DNA of 64,000 nt from Fictibacillus nanhaiensis (GCA_016401345.1 JAEACG010000001.1:620001-684000); one strand, 5' to 3'. Shown: positions 24,601-34,165, numbered from the stretch's first letter. The notes: generated by a model not told the origin, from the sequence alone. Numbers and translations are program-made.

Positions 24601-26448
24601 TTAATCTACGATATTAATATTATAGTCGGTCAGCCAGCTGTCGATCTGCGCAAGATGAGCCATTAATTGTGGGCCGGTCATAAGTTGACCAAACCAAGGC
24701 TCTTTAAACGTCTCACCATTCGTTTGAATAATTTCTTGAACACGTGCTCGGTTTAATACTTCAAACAATGGTGAGTTCTTTTTCGCGACGATGCTTGTTA
24801 ACCAATCTTTTACGCCGTTCGTATAATCCGGATGGAACGTTTTCGGGTAAGGGCTCTTTTTTCGATACAGTACATCATTCGGAAGTACCCCAGTAAGTGC
24901 TTTTCTAAGTATTCCCTTCTCTCTTCCATCCAGCATTTTCATGTCCCAAGGAATGTTCCATGCGTATTCTACAATTCTATGATCTGCAAAGGGTACCCTC
25001 ACTTCTAATGAAGCTCCCATACTCATTCGGTCTTTACGATCCAACAGTGTCGTCATGAACCAAATCATATTCAAATAGAAGATTTCACGTCTTCTCGCTT
25101 CTATTTTAGATTCTCCTTCTAAAACAGGCGTTTCATTCACTGTTTCTTCGTATCGTTGCTGAACATATGAAGCTAGATTCAACTTGCTAGCCCATGAGTC
25201 TTGTAAAAGATTTTGGCGCGCTTCTGTTGAACGCATCCACGGAAACATTGGACGATTCAAGAGTTTCTCTTTATGAAACCATGGATACCCACCAAAGATT
25301 TCGTCTGCGCATTCTCCTGAAAGTGCAACTGTTGACTGAGGTTTAATCTGACGGCAGAACCATAAAAGTGAAGAATCAACATCAGCCATTCCTGGCAGAT
25401 CCCGAACTGTGACAGCTTCACGCAAATGATTGATTAATAGTTCGTTATCAATCACGCAGCTATGATGAACAGAGCCTGTAGCTTCAACCATCTGATTGAT
25501 CCAATACGCATCTGAATTCGGCTGATAATCACTCGCTTTAAAATACTTATCATTATCTACATAATCAATGCTGAACGTATGGAGGTCACCCTTGTTTTCT
25601 TCTTTAAAATATTTCGCTGCGATTGCGGTGATCGCACTTGAATCGAGACCGCCAGAAAGAAAAGTACTTACTGGTACGTCTGCAATCAGTTGTCGCGTCA
25701 CTGCATCATTCACGAGATATTTCACTTTTTCAACTGTATCTTCTAAAGAGTCTTGATGTGGTTTACTTTCTACGTTCCAATACCGCCAAATTTTCAGCCC
25801 GTTTTTTGAATACGTCGCAGCATGTGCCGGACGAAGTTCTTTTATCCCTTTATATACTCCGTTACCTGGGGTACGAGATGGTCCTAGACCGAAGACTTCT
25901 TGTAGTCCTTCACGATCTATTTCAGCCTTGACATCTGGATGAGCTAATATGGACTTTATTTCAGATCCAAATAACAGCATACCGCCTTTTTCAGTATAGA
26001 AAAATGGCTTTACCCCTAATCGATCACGAGCTACAAACAAGCTTTCCTTTTCTTCATCCCAAATTCCAAATGCAAATATTCCATTAAACCGATCGATACA
26101 ACTCTCTCCCCACTCCATATAAGAAGTAAGTAAAACTTCCGTATCGGAATGCCCATCAAACGTGTACCCTCTTTGTAAAAGTTCTTTCCGGAGATCTTCT
26201 GTGTTGTACAGCTCTCCGTTATAGCAAAGTGTATAATTCAATTTGTTCTTCGTTCTTGTCATCGGCTGAACGCCGCCTTCAATATCTACAACTGCTAACC
26301 TTGCGTGACCAAAACCTGCATGTGTGGTACTCCATACATTAAGTGCGTCTGGTCCTCTTTTTGATAATGGAGAGGCCATCTTAATTAATATATTCTTTTC
26401 ATGTGTGAGGTTACGATTCCAATCTGCCCAACCCGTTATTCCGCACAT
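24601..26448 (-). CDS. asnO: glutamine-hydrolysing asparagine synthetase (AsnO-like)
   Basis: A 615-residue class II asparagine synthetase. The mature protein begins with the glutaminase nucleophile Cys (MCGITGW). The N-terminal domain holds RLAVVD and YNGELYN, and the synthetase domain has the ATP-binding SGGLDSSA and the later SGECADEIFGGYP. It converts aspartate, glutamine and ATP to asparagine. The ATG at 26448 is fixed by the need for Cys-2 and by AAAGGATG upstream; 16 readable residues before it are not coding. Its length and place next to a yisQ-like gene favour AsnO, the sporulation-linked paralogue, over AsnB or AsnH. Confidence 0.9.
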   Translation of the reverse strand: MCGITGWADWNRNLTHEKNILIKMASPLSKRGPDALNVWSTTHAGFGHARLAVVDIEGGVQPMTRTKNKLNYTLCYNGELYNTEDLRKELLQRGYTFDGHSDTEVLLTSYMEWGESCIDRFNGIFAFGIWDEEKESLFVARDRLGVKPFFYTEKGGMLLFGSEIKSILAHPDVKAEIDREGLQEVFGLGPSRTPGNGVYKGIKELRPAHAATYSKNGLKIWRYWNVESKPHQDSLEDTVEKVKYLVNDAVTRQLIADVPVSTFLSGGLDSSAITAIAAKYFKEENKGDLHTFSIDYVDNDKYFKASDYQPNSDAYWINQMVEATGSVHHSCVIDNELLINHLREAVTVRDLPGMADVDSSLLWFCRQIKPQSTVALSGECADEIFGGYPWFHKEKLLNRPMFPWMRSTEARQNLLQDSWASKLNLASYVQQRYEETVNETPVLEGESKIEARRREIFYLNMIWFMTTLLDRKDRMSMGASLEVRVPFADHRIVEYAWNIPWDMKMLDGREKGILRKALTGVLPNDVLYRKKSPYPKTFHPDYTNGVKDWLTSIVAKKNSPLFEVLNRARVQEIIQTNGETFKEPWFGQLMTGPQLMAHLAQIDSWLTDYNINIVD

Positions 26449-26541
26449 TGGTTTCATCCTTTCTGTACAAACTCCATTTCTAGTATCTATGCCCATTACT
26501 CAGCATATGCTTTTATCCTTGTACAGGTGTTTTTTTAAAAT

Positions 26542-26571
26542 TTGTGTATGTTCTTATAAGTTGTATATAAT
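26542..26571 (+). promoter_or_regulatory. sigma-A-like promoter of the AI-2E family gene
   Basis: TTGTGT (26542-26547) and TATAAT (26566-26571) with an 18-bp spacer, 36 bp before the start codon. Confidence 0.55.
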
Positions 26572-26606
26572 GAATACATATTTCAGAAGATAAAGGTGAT
26601 CATTAA

Positions 26607-27695
26607 ATGCCACAGTCGAAGTTTTTTCGTATCGGTTACGGATTTCTCCTCATTTTTCTAATTATTTTAGTAGGAACAAAGATTGATTTTATTTTCAGGC
26701 CGATCGTCGTTCTTGTTCAAACGCTATTCTTCCCGTTTTTACTTGGCGGTGTTCTTTACTATCTGTTCCGGCCTGTCGTTCAATTTTTGCATAAGCGAAA
26801 TGTGCCGAAGGTGTTATCCATCCTTCTCATCTACTTGCTTGCTATCGGATTATTCGTATTGCTGTTCTATTCTATTGGTCCGATATTACAAAGACAGGTA
26901 AGTAATTTAATCGAGAATACACCCGCTTTAATCGATGCTATTCGTTCTAAGCTAAATGATTTACAGCAAAATGAATGGGTCAGCCGTTTCCAAGAAAGTG
27001 ACCAGTTTGATGTAAAAGAAATCTCTGATAAAGTAACTGCCTATTTATCTACAAGTGTTCAAACAATCGGTACGAACATCGCAAACTTTATTGGAATCAT
27101 CACAAACATTATTATGATTTTTGTTACCGTTCCTTTCATTCTTTATTACATGTTAAAAGAGGGTGAAAAAGCTCCACAGATGGTACTTCAAACGCTTCCG
27201 GAAAGACAGCGTACGAATGGAACAAAAATTCTAAAAGACATGGACATCGCCCTTAGTTCATACATCCAAGGTCAAATCCTCGTCAGTGTTTGTGTTGGAA
27301 CCATGCTATATATCGGTTATCTCGTAATTGGAATCGAGTATTCACTGATCTTAGCCATTATCGCGATGTTCACAAATGTTATTCCGTTCCTTGGACCGAT
27401 TATTGGAGTCGTTCCTGCGCTGATCGTAGCGGTCGTTGACTCGCCGGCGATGGTGATCAAAGTACTAATTGTTATGGTTATCGCTCAACAGATCGAAGGT
27501 AATGTAATCTCTCCTCAAGTTATGGGTAAAAAGCTGGATATCCATCCGCTTACAATTATTTCTATCTTGCTTGTAGCAGGAAGCCTAGGTGGTCTCCTTG
27601 GATTGATTCTAGCCGTTCCAGTATATGCGGTTCTTAAGGTTATCGCCCTGCACACCTATCGTTTAATCAATCTAAGAAAATCAAAAGAGCTTTAA
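26607..27695 (+). CDS. AI-2E family transporter (YueF-like)
   Basis: A 362-residue membrane protein with about eight helices: two to three at the N-terminus, a soluble middle (residues about 100-150), then a C-terminal bundle. The family signatures are FTNVIPFLGPIIGVVPA and IAQQIEGNVISPQVMGKKLDIHP. Members include the E. coli AI-2 exporter TqsA and Na+/H+ antiporter-like proteins of bacilli, so the cargo cannot be assigned. The ATG has AAAGGTGATC upstream and a promoter at 26542-26571. Confidence 0.85.
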   Translation: MPQSKFFRIGYGFLLIFLIILVGTKIDFIFRPIVVLVQTLFFPFLLGGVLYYLFRPVVQFLHKRNVPKVLSILLIYLLAIGLFVLLFYSIGPILQRQVSNLIENTPALIDAIRSKLNDLQQNEWVSRFQESDQFDVKEISDKVTAYLSTSVQTIGTNIANFIGIITNIIMIFVTVPFILYYMLKEGEKAPQMVLQTLPERQRTNGTKILKDMDIALSSYIQGQILVSVCVGTMLYIGYLVIGIEYSLILAIIAMFTNVIPFLGPIIGVVPALIVAVVDSPAMVIKVLIVMVIAQQIEGNVISPQVMGKKLDIHPLTIISILLVAGSLGGLLGLILAVPVYAVLKVIALHTYRLINLRKSKEL

Positions 27696-27710
27696 AATAA
27701 TGAGGAATTT

Positions 27711-27758
27711 GAAAAAGCATCGGATATTAAGTACGTAGTTCAGATAACGTGGAGAAAC
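27711..27758 (+). repeat. left inverted repeat of the AT-rich insert
   Basis: 48 nt; begins GAAAAAGCATCGGATATTAA and pairs with 28347-28396 in inverted orientation. Confidence 0.6.
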
Positions 27759-27775
27759 AAAAGATTTAGCATAGG

Positions 27776-27820
27776 AAATCGAGTATGAAATCGCAAAGAT
27801 TTTATACTCGATTTTTTATT
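27776..27820 (+). terminator. intrinsic terminator inside the insert
   Basis: AAATCGAGTATGAAATC (27776-27792) pairs with GATTTTATACTCGATTT (27798-27814), a 17-bp stem with one mismatch and a 5-nt loop, followed by T-rich sequence. It could end transcription from the AI-2E gene. Confidence 0.7.
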
Positions 27821-27881
27821 GATATGTAAGGGTTATTCATGTTTTTAATGCCGAATTAACAAGTGAAATTTCATATGAATT

Positions 27882-27913
27882 AACGAAATGACAACAACTA
27901 TTGTCATTCCGTT
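27882..27913. repeat. hairpin inside the insert
   Basis: AACGAAATGACAA and TTGTCATTCCGTT pair over 13 positions with one mismatch. No T run follows, so it is not a typical terminator. Confidence 0.5.
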
Positions 27914-28051
27914 ATTTGGGTGTGATTATAGTTGTTATTTGTTGTACTAAAAATAACAAAAGGATTAGGTAATTTATGTTGCAATTTAATTGGAGAGATA
28001 TTAGTCTTGTTCCGTAAAAGGGCAAGATTGTTTAAGGGGGATGGTGAAAAA

Positions 28052-28258
28052 ATGTTAAATAAAATAAAGGAATTACCTGAAAAGTTGGCATTTTTTATAG
28101 GCTTATCTTTAACTTTATTTAGTCCAATAATATTACTTTTAATGTCATTTGGTGAATTGATGACAATACTAATACAAGCGATTGTATGGGGTGTTGCCAC
28201 CTTATTTATACTAAGTGCTGCTGATAAAAGACATTTTCGAAAAGGTAAAAATAAGTGA
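28052..28258 (+). CDS. small two-helix membrane protein (68 aa)
   Basis: A 68-residue ORF beginning at an ATG behind AAGGGGGATGGTG. Two hydrophobic segments (about residues 13-31 and 35-54) are followed by a basic tail (DKRHFRKGKNK). I recognise no family. It is the only credible gene inside the inverted-repeat-bounded insert, and its composition is more AT-rich than the neighbours, in line with transfer. It could be a small membrane peptide of the phage or toxin kind, but nothing specific supports that. The longer frame starting at 27932 lacks a ribosome site. Confidence 0.5.
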   Translation: MLNKIKELPEKLAFFIGLSLTLFSPIILLLMSFGELMTILIQAIVWGVATLFILSAADKRHFRKGKNK

Positions 28259-28346
28259 AGATTTACTTATGGGGGCTTTAAAGAAAAAAATTCTCTAAAA
28301 AAGCTCAGAGCAATAAACAAAAATGTTATTTAGTTTGTTTTTTAAA

Positions 28347-28396
28347 GTTTTTCCACAATAACTGAACTACTTAATATTAAAGTCCGATGCTTTTTC
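28347..28396 (-). repeat. right inverted repeat of the AT-rich insert
   Basis: 50 nt ending TCCGATGCTTTTTC; reverse complement of the left end with two small indels. Confidence 0.6.
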
Positions 28397-28416
28397 TTTG
28401 CTCGTATTTTCTGTAT

Positions 28417-28457
28417 GGCGCTCGTCCAGCCTGCTTGTCTGCCGCCGGACGAGCGCC
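28417..28457. repeat. GC-rich inverted repeat
   Basis: GGCGCTCGTCC (28417-28427) and GGACGAGCGCC (28447-28457) form a perfect 11-bp stem with a 19-nt loop. The high GC contrasts sharply with the AT-rich surroundings. It lacks a T run. Confidence 0.6.
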
Positions 28458-28483
28458 TGACCCGCCAACAACTCTCTCATTAC

Positions 28484-28522
28484 AAAAGAAAACACACCAT
28501 TTCATTCAAGTAAAATGGTGTG
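28484..28522 (-). terminator. intrinsic terminator of the mtnWXBD operon
   Basis: On the minus strand CACACCATTT and AAATGGTGTG pair over 10 bp with a 10-nt loop, followed by TTTTCTTTT. Confidence 0.8.
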
Positions 28523-28531
28523 AAAGGTTTA

Positions 28532-29068
28532 TTATTTTGCTTCTTGTGGCTGTTTATCGTAGATCGGTACCCAGCCTTCTTTTGATTTGAAGATGCGGAC
28601 CGCTACTACTTTACGATCTTCTTGCAGCGTGAAATAGTGACGGAAATTTTCTGGAACGGAGATTAGATCTCCCGGCTCAAGCTCTACATCAAAGAACCTT
28701 CCATTAGGTCCTTCGATCGCAAAGATTCCATGTCCAGAAACGATAAATCGTACTTCATCATCTGTGTGATGATGTTCTGCTAAGAAGTTTTTCAAAAGCT
28801 CATCTAAGTTTGGTGTCGCATCAGAAAGGGAGATAACATCTTCTGTTACATACCCTCTACGCTCAGAAATATCATCGATCTCACTACGGAAGGTTTGAAT
28901 CACTTCTTCTTTGTCCTCATCACTTAACGAAAAATTTTCACGAAGGTGTGATGGAAGTTTTTCAATGTCCCACTTTTCGTAAATAACTTCCTGTGAGTTT
29001 AAGTACGATTCTACCTCGCTTTGTTTTTCAATTCTTTCGTTGTTATCATGAAATCGTAGTTGTGCCAT
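28532..29068 (-). CDS. mtnD: acireductone dioxygenase MtnD
   Basis: A 178-residue cupin-type acireductone dioxygenase. The metal ligands are in [10 protein letters not shown] (two His and a Glu), with the fourth His in FRHYFT. With iron it makes the keto acid precursor of methionine plus formate. The ATG at 29068 has GGAGGCGTTAAAA, and the gene overlaps the end of mtnB by 23 bp. It is the last gene of the S-box mtnWXBD operon. Confidence 0.95.
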   Translation of the reverse strand: MAQLRFHDNNERIEKQSEVESYLNSQEVIYEKWDIEKLPSHLRENFSLSDEDKEEVIQTFRSEIDDISERRGYVTEDVISLSDATPNLDELLKNFLAEHHHTDDEVRFIVSGHGIFAIEGPNGRFFDVELEPGDLISVPENFRHYFTLQEDRKVVAVRIFKSKEGWVPIYDKQPQEAK

Positions 29069-29711
29069 TTTTAACGCCTCCAAATGATTGATTTTTATTT
29101 AAAACGTTTAAAGTTTGTAATTTGATATGGTAAGAGAACAGAAACTCGAAAGCTTCTAGGTGTTTCTTCGCTTCAAAAGCATTTCTGCCCCATACGGTAA
29201 TACCATGATTGCGGATCAGGACAGCTTTGGTATCCGTATTTATAACAGCACCTACCGCTTCTGACAGCTTCGAAAGGTCACCGTAATTTTCAACGATAGG
29301 AACCGTGATACTTCCTTCTTCTTCCCATATTCCAAAAGCTTTTATCAGTTCTTGACCTTGAAACGTAATCTTCCCTACATCACCATATAACTCAGAGATT
29401 AAATTATTATCCACGGTGTGAACGTGTAAACAGCAGCCTGCATCCGTTAATCGATAGACTTCACAATGAATGCCTGTTTCTGCTGAAGCTTTTAAATGCG
29501 TTTCTTCTACCGGATCCCCATACTGATCTACTAAAAGAAAGTCTTCAGAGGTACGCTTTGTTTTATCTTTTCCACTTGCAGAAACATAAAAGTTGAGCGG
29601 TGAGTCACTTACTTTAATCGATACGTTACCACTTGTTCCAGGAAACCAGTTCCGTGAAGCCAGCTCATCCTTTACATCAGCAAGCTCATTCCAACGCTGT
29701 TGTTTACTCAA
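29046..29711 (-). CDS. mtnB: methylthioribulose-1-phosphate dehydratase MtnB
   Basis: A 221-residue class II aldolase-fold dehydratase. The zinc ligands are in LHVHTVDNN and [10 protein letters not shown], and substrate phosphate contacts lie in [12 protein letters not shown] and VSASGKDK. It converts methylthioribulose-1-phosphate to the diketo compound used by MtnW. The start is TTG at 29711, overlapping the mtnX stop as TTGA, with GAGGTGTG upstream. Confidence 0.94.
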   Translation of the reverse strand: MSKQQRWNELADVKDELASRNWFPGTSGNVSIKVSDSPLNFYVSASGKDKTKRTSEDFLLVDQYGDPVEETHLKASAETGIHCEVYRLTDAGCCLHVHTVDNNLISELYGDVGKITFQGQELIKAFGIWEEEGSITVPIVENYGDLSKLSEAVGAVINTDTKAVLIRNHGITVWGRNAFEAKKHLEAFEFLFSYHIKLQTLNVLNKNQSFGGVKNGTTTIS

Positions 29712-30382
29712 CTTTTCACACCTCTTTTCTCTAAGACATGAATGATGTCATGAAACGTTTCAAATGAAGTATATGGTATTTGGTTTTCTTCGCATTTTTC
29801 AATCAGATAATCTCTTGCAAAAACAACATCAGCCATCTTAGAAGCTTGAAGATCAGTAATTGAATCACCGATCACAATCTTTTCTGCTTGGGAATATTTC
29901 TCTTCAAGTCTTCTGATAACAGACGGTTTGCAACACCCACAATCATTGTCACATTGATCATCACACGCATTCGGCCAAGTGATTTTTATCGTGTCACTGG
30001 TAAAGTCACTGGCATTACAAAATACGTATTGTGAATCTAGCTTGTTTTCTAAAACAGGATGAACAAAAAAATCAATGCCGCCACTAACGATGTATAACGG
30101 AATTCTCTCGCTTTGAGTAAATTGAATAAATTCCTGAAAGCCATCTCTAATCTTAGAACGTGTTAAAACGAATTCAATAATCTCTTTCTTTTTATCCGAA
30201 GGAATTCTGGAAAACATTTTTCCTACACCTTCTCGAATCGAGATCGTTTCATTCAAGATTTCATTTACGATCGGCTGCCATCCCTCAGGTGAAAATTCTT
30301 CCATGATGGCGACGATGTTATCTTTTTCGGTAACTGTCCCATCAAAATCACAAAAGATTACCGATCGGTGTTGAGTTGTCAT
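29708..30382 (-). CDS. mtnX: 2-hydroxy-3-keto-5-methylthiopentenyl-1-phosphate phosphatase MtnX
   Basis: A 224-residue HAD phosphatase. Motif I is FCDFDGTVT, motif II is [10 protein letters not shown] and motif IV is [12 protein letters not shown] Cys-rich insert ([12 protein letters not shown]) is typical of MtnX and may bind metal. With MtnW it replaces the single MtnC enzyme of other organisms. The ATG at 30382 overlaps the mtnW stop as ATGA. Confidence 0.94.
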   Translation of the reverse strand: MTTQHRSVIFCDFDGTVTEKDNIVAIMEEFSPEGWQPIVNEILNETISIREGVGKMFSRIPSDKKKEIIEFVLTRSKIRDGFQEFIQFTQSERIPLYIVSGGIDFFVHPVLENKLDSQYVFCNASDFTSDTIKITWPNACDDQCDNDCGCCKPSVIRRLEEKYSQAEKIVIGDSITDLQASKMADVVFARDYLIEKCEENQIPYTSFETFHDIIHVLEKRGVKS

Positions 30383-31620
30383 TTTACAGGAACACCACCC
30401 CAAAGCTCTAATGCTTTTTGAAGTTCTGCATGTTTTTCAGCAAAACTTTCAAAGTCTTCTCCTTTAACAACGGCATCTATCGCCTGACGGAAAGCACGTG
30501 CTCCACCGGCAGCTCCATCTGGGTGACCATGTATGCCTCCACCTGCATTTATAACACTGTCCAAACCAAAGTCATTGTATAAAACCGGAGTTAGTCCTGG
30601 ATGGATACCAGCTGAAGGGACTGGAAACGATTTGTTTAATAAGATGCTATCTGTTGTTAAGGCATCCGCAATGCTTAATGTTTCTTGACGATCAAGTGCT
30701 ACACTTCCATATGGAGATGGGAACAACACAAGATCTGCTCCTGCATAACGAAGCAATTTGCCTAATAATACTGAGTAACCAATTCCGTAAAGTGATGATG
30801 ACCCTATAGCTCCGGATAGTGCAGGATGAGCCATGATCGGTAGTGGAATCTCTTTATCTTCGGCCAGTTCTTGCAATACATCTGGTCCGTAAGATAAAAC
30901 GTTAAATAGTAATGCGTTTGCTCCTAATTCTGCTGCGCGCCTCGCTTTATCTCGAAGTTCACTCGTTCTGCCTGTTAAGTTAACTGCGTAGAGCGTCTTT
31001 TCGCCTGTTCGCTCGTGAACAGACTTTAATACTTCTTTAGCGATTTTCACTCTTTCTTCAAAAGGAGTGAGTGGATTCTCAAAAAGAATTTCATCATCTT
31101 TTACAAGATCTACCCCACCTATGGCCTGCTCATATAATTGCTGCTTGAAGAATGAAAGATCTTTTCCGAGTACCCCTTTAAAAATACTCATAACAAGTGG
31201 ACGGTTATGTACGCCTAAGATATCTCGAATTCCTGTTATTCCAAACTTCGGACCGGGAAATTGTTTTTCTAGCTCTCTATCAAACTCTAAATCTACGAGC
31301 TTGATCTCACCATCTAACGAAAGTTTACCGAAAACCGTCGTTAGAATTGCTGGAATATCATTTGAAAAGTTCGCTGATGGATAGGAAATCTTAAGCAAGC
31401 CTTTAGTTCTTTTACTTCCTAAAAATTGATCAGCACGTGGATCTTCAGGAAGTTCAATGACCTCTTCCACAATCCCTTTATGTTTTTTTAGCTGTTCTTG
31501 CTCAAGTTGAGGAAGATCTGTCCAAGAACCTACTGTAAGTCCTAGTGCAATTCCTTCCGCTTTTTTTTGTAAGTTCTCTTTCTTATCATGTACTAAGTAC
31601 GTCGCTGTAATTTTACTCAT
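30379..31620 (-). CDS. mtnW: diketo-methylthiopentyl-1-phosphate enolase MtnW (RuBisCO-like)
   Basis: A 413-residue RuBisCO-like protein of the MtnW (YkrW) type, catalysing enolisation in methionine salvage. The active-site region with the carbamylated Lys is [10 protein letters not shown]. The family stretches HPALSGA and [21 protein letters not shown] are intact. The ATG at 31620 follows AAAGGAGAACG. It is the first gene after an S-box leader. Confidence 0.95.
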   Translation of the reverse strand: MSKITATYLVHDKKENLQKKAEGIALGLTVGSWTDLPQLEQEQLKKHKGIVEEVIELPEDPRADQFLGSKRTKGLLKISYPSANFSNDIPAILTTVFGKLSLDGEIKLVDLEFDRELEKQFPGPKFGITGIRDILGVHNRPLVMSIFKGVLGKDLSFFKQQLYEQAIGGVDLVKDDEILFENPLTPFEERVKIAKEVLKSVHERTGEKTLYAVNLTGRTSELRDKARRAAELGANALLFNVLSYGPDVLQELAEDKEIPLPIMAHPALSGAIGSSSLYGIGYSVLLGKLLRYAGADLVLFPSPYGSVALDRQETLSIADALTTDSILLNKSFPVPSAGIHPGLTPVLYNDFGLDSVINAGGGIHGHPDGAAGGARAFRQAIDAVVKGEDFESFAEKHAELQKALELWGGVPVK

Positions 31621-31643
31621 GTTTGTCGTTCTCCTTTCAAAAA

Positions 31644-31817
31644 CACAAAAAACCCCTTCACGAGGAAGGGGTGTCTACATATTGACAGTTCCACTTCCTC
31701 TTATCTCTCAGTCAACGTTCGACTGCAAGAATTAGCACCGTTTTCAGTTAAGCAAAATTAACTGAATGGTTGCCGGGTTTCATCGGGCTAGTCCCTCCAC
31801 CTGCTCTTAATAAGAGT
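31644..31817 (-). ncRNA. S-box (SAM-I) riboswitch with terminator, upstream of mtnW
   Basis: Reading the minus strand: P1 pairs CTCTTATTAAGAG with GAGATAAGAG, followed by the core GCAGGTGGAGGGAC, GCCCGATGAAACC, CGGCAACC and GGTGCTAATTC. The terminator ACCCCTTC/GAAGGGGT with a run of T lies at 31645-31672. With SAM bound the anti-terminator is lost and transcription stops, so the salvage genes are expressed when SAM is low. Confidence 0.95.
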
Positions 31818-31847
31818 GCAAATTGTTAGAATATAATTTTAATTGTG

Positions 31848-31876
31848 ATTATGACAGGGTATGAAGGATCTGTCAA
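31848..31876 (-). promoter_or_regulatory. promoter of the mtnW S-box transcript
   Basis: Minus-strand TTGACA (31876-31871), a 17-bp spacer, then CATAAT (31853-31848). About 30 bp before the S-box P1. Confidence 0.7.
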
Positions 31877-31944
31877 CCAAAACCTTCAATATCTCATTAG
31901 TAAGCTTTAAAGTTTTTGAAAGATGTTGATCTCCATTCCAGATA

Positions 31945-32036
31945 CTCGCTTTCCACGGGGCAGGCGGTGAGCCACATTCGTACGTTTCACTCTTAAGTGT
32001 CTCACCTGCCCGCCTGTCCCGTAGGAGTCTCGCATC
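31945..32036. repeat. dispersed palindromic repeat, copy C (most complete)
   Basis: Contains CTCGCTTTCCACGGGG, AGGCGGTGAGCC, GTGTCTCACCTGCCCGCC and CCCGTAGGAGTCTCGCATC. The two halves are largely complementary and could fold into a long branched hairpin. I recognise it as a repeat type that occurs many times in Bacillaceae genomes. Confidence 0.8.
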
Positions 32037-32086
32037 TTACACTCCATTCAACTAATCAAAGAGGCAAAAAGAATTAAGTAAAACTT

Positions 32087-33253
32087 CTAAAATAATTTAG
32101 CAATCCGATCAGCAGCCTCTATCAGACGTTCTTCTGATGTTAGTAGGCCGGCACGTACATACCGATCGCCTTCGCTTCCGAATCCGATTCCTGGCGCGAC
32201 TACGACGTGTGCTTTCTCTAGCAAATAGTCTGCGAAAGTTTCAGAAGTATACCCATCAGGTACAGGCAGCCAGCAGAAAAATGAACCTTTTGGCGATTCT
32301 ACCTTCCAGCCGTTTTCGTTCAAACGTCCGATGAATGCATTTCGGCGACGTTCATATGTATCTACCAGTTCATCCACACATTGCTGTGGTCCGTTCAATG
32401 CCTCAGCCGCTGCGTGCTGGACAGCTCCGAACAAGCTTACATAAAAATGATCTTGAAGAAGGTTAATAGATTCAATAACAGTTTCGTTTCCAACCGCGAA
32501 TCCAACGCGCCATCCTGCCATGTTATACGTTTTAGAAAGGGTGTAAATCTCTATACCTACGTCCTTTGCTCCTTCTATCTGTAGAAAACTGACCGGCTTT
32601 TGTCCATCAAATCCGATTGCTCCATAAGCAAAATCATGGCACACGAGAATATCATGTTTGTTAGCGAGTTCTACTGTTTCTTTAAAAAAGGATTTTGTTG
32701 CAACCCCTGCTGTAGGATTGTTCGGATAGTTCAAGAACATAAGCTTTGCTTTGTTCAATACTGTCTCAGGTAATTCATCATACTTCGGGAGAAAGTCATT
32801 TTCTTTTCTTAAGGGCATCGTCTCCATAGTAGCACCAGCCATTGCAACACCTGACCAATAATCAGGGTATCCCGGGTCTGGAACGAGTGCAACATCTCCT
32901 TGATTTAAATAGCACTGCGATAGCTCTACTAAACCTACTTTCCCGCCAAAGAGTACGGCTACTTCTTTCTCAGGATCGAGTGTTACTCCATATTCTCGTT
33001 TATAAAAATCGGCAGCTGCCTGCTTCAAAAATCCGTGTCCGCGAAACGGTGAATACTTATGAAAATCAGGTCTATCGGCTCCATCTTTTAATGCTTCAAC
33101 AATATGCTGTGGAGTTGGTTGATCAGGATTCCCTTGTCCTAGATTAATAACATCAAAGCCTTGCTCTACATAGTAAGATACTTTTCTTACAAGCTTGGCG
33201 AAAAATTGCTCTGGCAGTTTCCCCATCACTTCTGCCTGCTCAAAACGTTTCAC
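32087..33253 (-). CDS. mtnE: PLP-dependent aminotransferase MtnE
   Basis: A 388-residue class I aminotransferase. The PLP Lys is in TLSKTYNMAGWRVG, with cofactor contacts in NYPNNPTAG and DFAYG. It carries out the last salvage step, ketomethylthiobutyrate to methionine. The start chosen is GTG at 33253 with GGAAGTGATC eight bases upstream; another GTG at 33262 sits too close to that site. It is divergent from mtnU, and no S-box precedes it, unlike the flanking mtn operons. The fold is also that of other class I enzymes, so the name leans on context. Confidence 0.85.
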   Translation of the reverse strand: MKRFEQAEVMGKLPEQFFAKLVRKVSYYVEQGFDVINLGQGNPDQPTPQHIVEALKDGADRPDFHKYSPFRGHGFLKQAAADFYKREYGVTLDPEKEVAVLFGGKVGLVELSQCYLNQGDVALVPDPGYPDYWSGVAMAGATMETMPLRKENDFLPKYDELPETVLNKAKLMFLNYPNNPTAGVATKSFFKETVELANKHDILVCHDFAYGAIGFDGQKPVSFLQIEGAKDVGIEIYTLSKTYNMAGWRVGFAVGNETVIESINLLQDHFYVSLFGAVQHAAAEALNGPQQCVDELVDTYERRRNAFIGRLNENGWKVESPKGSFFCWLPVPDGYTSETFADYLLEKAHVVVAPGIGFGSEGDRYVRAGLLTSEERLIEAADRIAKLF

Positions 33254-33361
33254 GACGATCACTTCCAGTCTAATTTGAATGTTCTTGAAATTCTAATCAG
33301 TTATGTTATACGCTTAAGGAAATTCTGTAAAGACTTTTTTTACAACCTGGAGGGTACAATC

Positions 33362-34144
33362 ATGAAAATTGCCTGCATACAAGTTGACATTCAATATGGG
33401 AAACCTGATGAAAATTATAAACACATCGAAAATAAAATTCGTAAAGCCGTTAAACATCATAATCCTGATACGATCGTACTACCAGAACTGTGGGATACTG
33501 GGTATGATCTTACCCGATTAGATGAGATTAGCGATCATGATGGTGAGAAAGCAAAGAAATGGTTAAGCGAGTTATCTAAAGAGCTTGATACTAACATTGT
33601 CGGAGGGTCTATCGCATATCGTGAGAGTAACTCAGTTTACAACACATCACTCACTTACAACCGAAACGGTGAACATGTTGGCACCTACTCAAAGGCTCAC
33701 CTGATCACACTTATGGAAGAGGAAAAATATATCTCCCCCGGCAGTAATAGCAATCTGTTTACAATCGACGGTAATCTCTCGACCCTTGCTATCTGTTATG
33801 ACATCCGTTTTCCTGAATGGATCCGTGCTCCTTTCATAAAAGGGGCAAAAATATTGTTCGTTCCTGCCGAATGGCCGATTCAAAGACAATCTCATTGGCG
33901 AGCATTGCTTATTGCACGTGCTATAGAGAATCAATGCTACGTTATTGCTTGTAACCGGGTTGGAAGCGACCCTAAAAACACCTTCGCTGGTCAATCACTA
34001 ATTATCGATCCATGGGGAGATATCATTGCTGAAGGATCTGTGCACGAAGAGGAGATCCTTACAGCAGAGATCTCACCTGAATTAGTAGACGAAGTCCGTG
34101 TAAAGGTTCCTGTATTTAACGACCGTCGAACAGATCTGTATTAA
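33362..34144 (+). CDS. mtnU: carbon-nitrogen hydrolase MtnU (YkrU-like)
   Basis: A 260-residue nitrilase-superfamily hydrolase with the Glu-Lys-Cys triad in LPELWDTGYD, YSKAHL and AICYDIRFPE. In the salvage context it probably acts as an omega-amidase on the ketoglutaramate left by glutamine-dependent transamination. The ATG at 33362 has CTGGAGGG upstream; a longer upstream frame overlaps mtnE and is not coding. It lies between mtnE and the mtnKA operon. Confidence 0.88.
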   Translation: MKIACIQVDIQYGKPDENYKHIENKIRKAVKHHNPDTIVLPELWDTGYDLTRLDEISDHDGEKAKKWLSELSKELDTNIVGGSIAYRESNSVYNTSLTYNRNGEHVGTYSKAHLITLMEEEKYISPGSNSNLFTIDGNLSTLAICYDIRFPEWIRAPFIKGAKILFVPAEWPIQRQSHWRALLIARAIENQCYVIACNRVGSDPKNTFAGQSLIIDPWGDIIAEGSVHEEEILTAEISPELVDEVRVKVPVFNDRRTDLY

Positions 34145-34165
34145 ATCCATTTCGAAAATTTAGTG

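Larger units (their letters stand above)
27711..28396. mobile_element. AT-rich insert bounded by about 50-bp inverted repeats
   Basis: The left end (27711-27758) and the reverse complement of the right end (28347-28396) share GAAAAAGCATCGGA, then TATTAAGT, AGTTCAG and GTGGA.AAAC. Two small indels (6 nt and 4 nt) interrupt the alignment. The 686-bp interior is AT-rich, holds one small membrane-protein ORF and two hairpins, and encodes no transposase. No clear target duplication is visible beyond TTT. This looks like a non-autonomous (MITE-like) or decayed mobile element inserted just after the AI-2E gene. Confidence 0.55.

Noticed and set aside
26449-26606. T-box leader upstream of asnO
   Set aside because: The spacer is only about 160 bp, shared with a divergent promoter, and no T-box core (TGGnACCGCG) or terminator was found.
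28387-28590. 67-residue frame across the GC-rich hairpin
   Set aside because: It spans a hairpin and the mtnD operon terminator, lacks a ribosome site, and resembles no protein.
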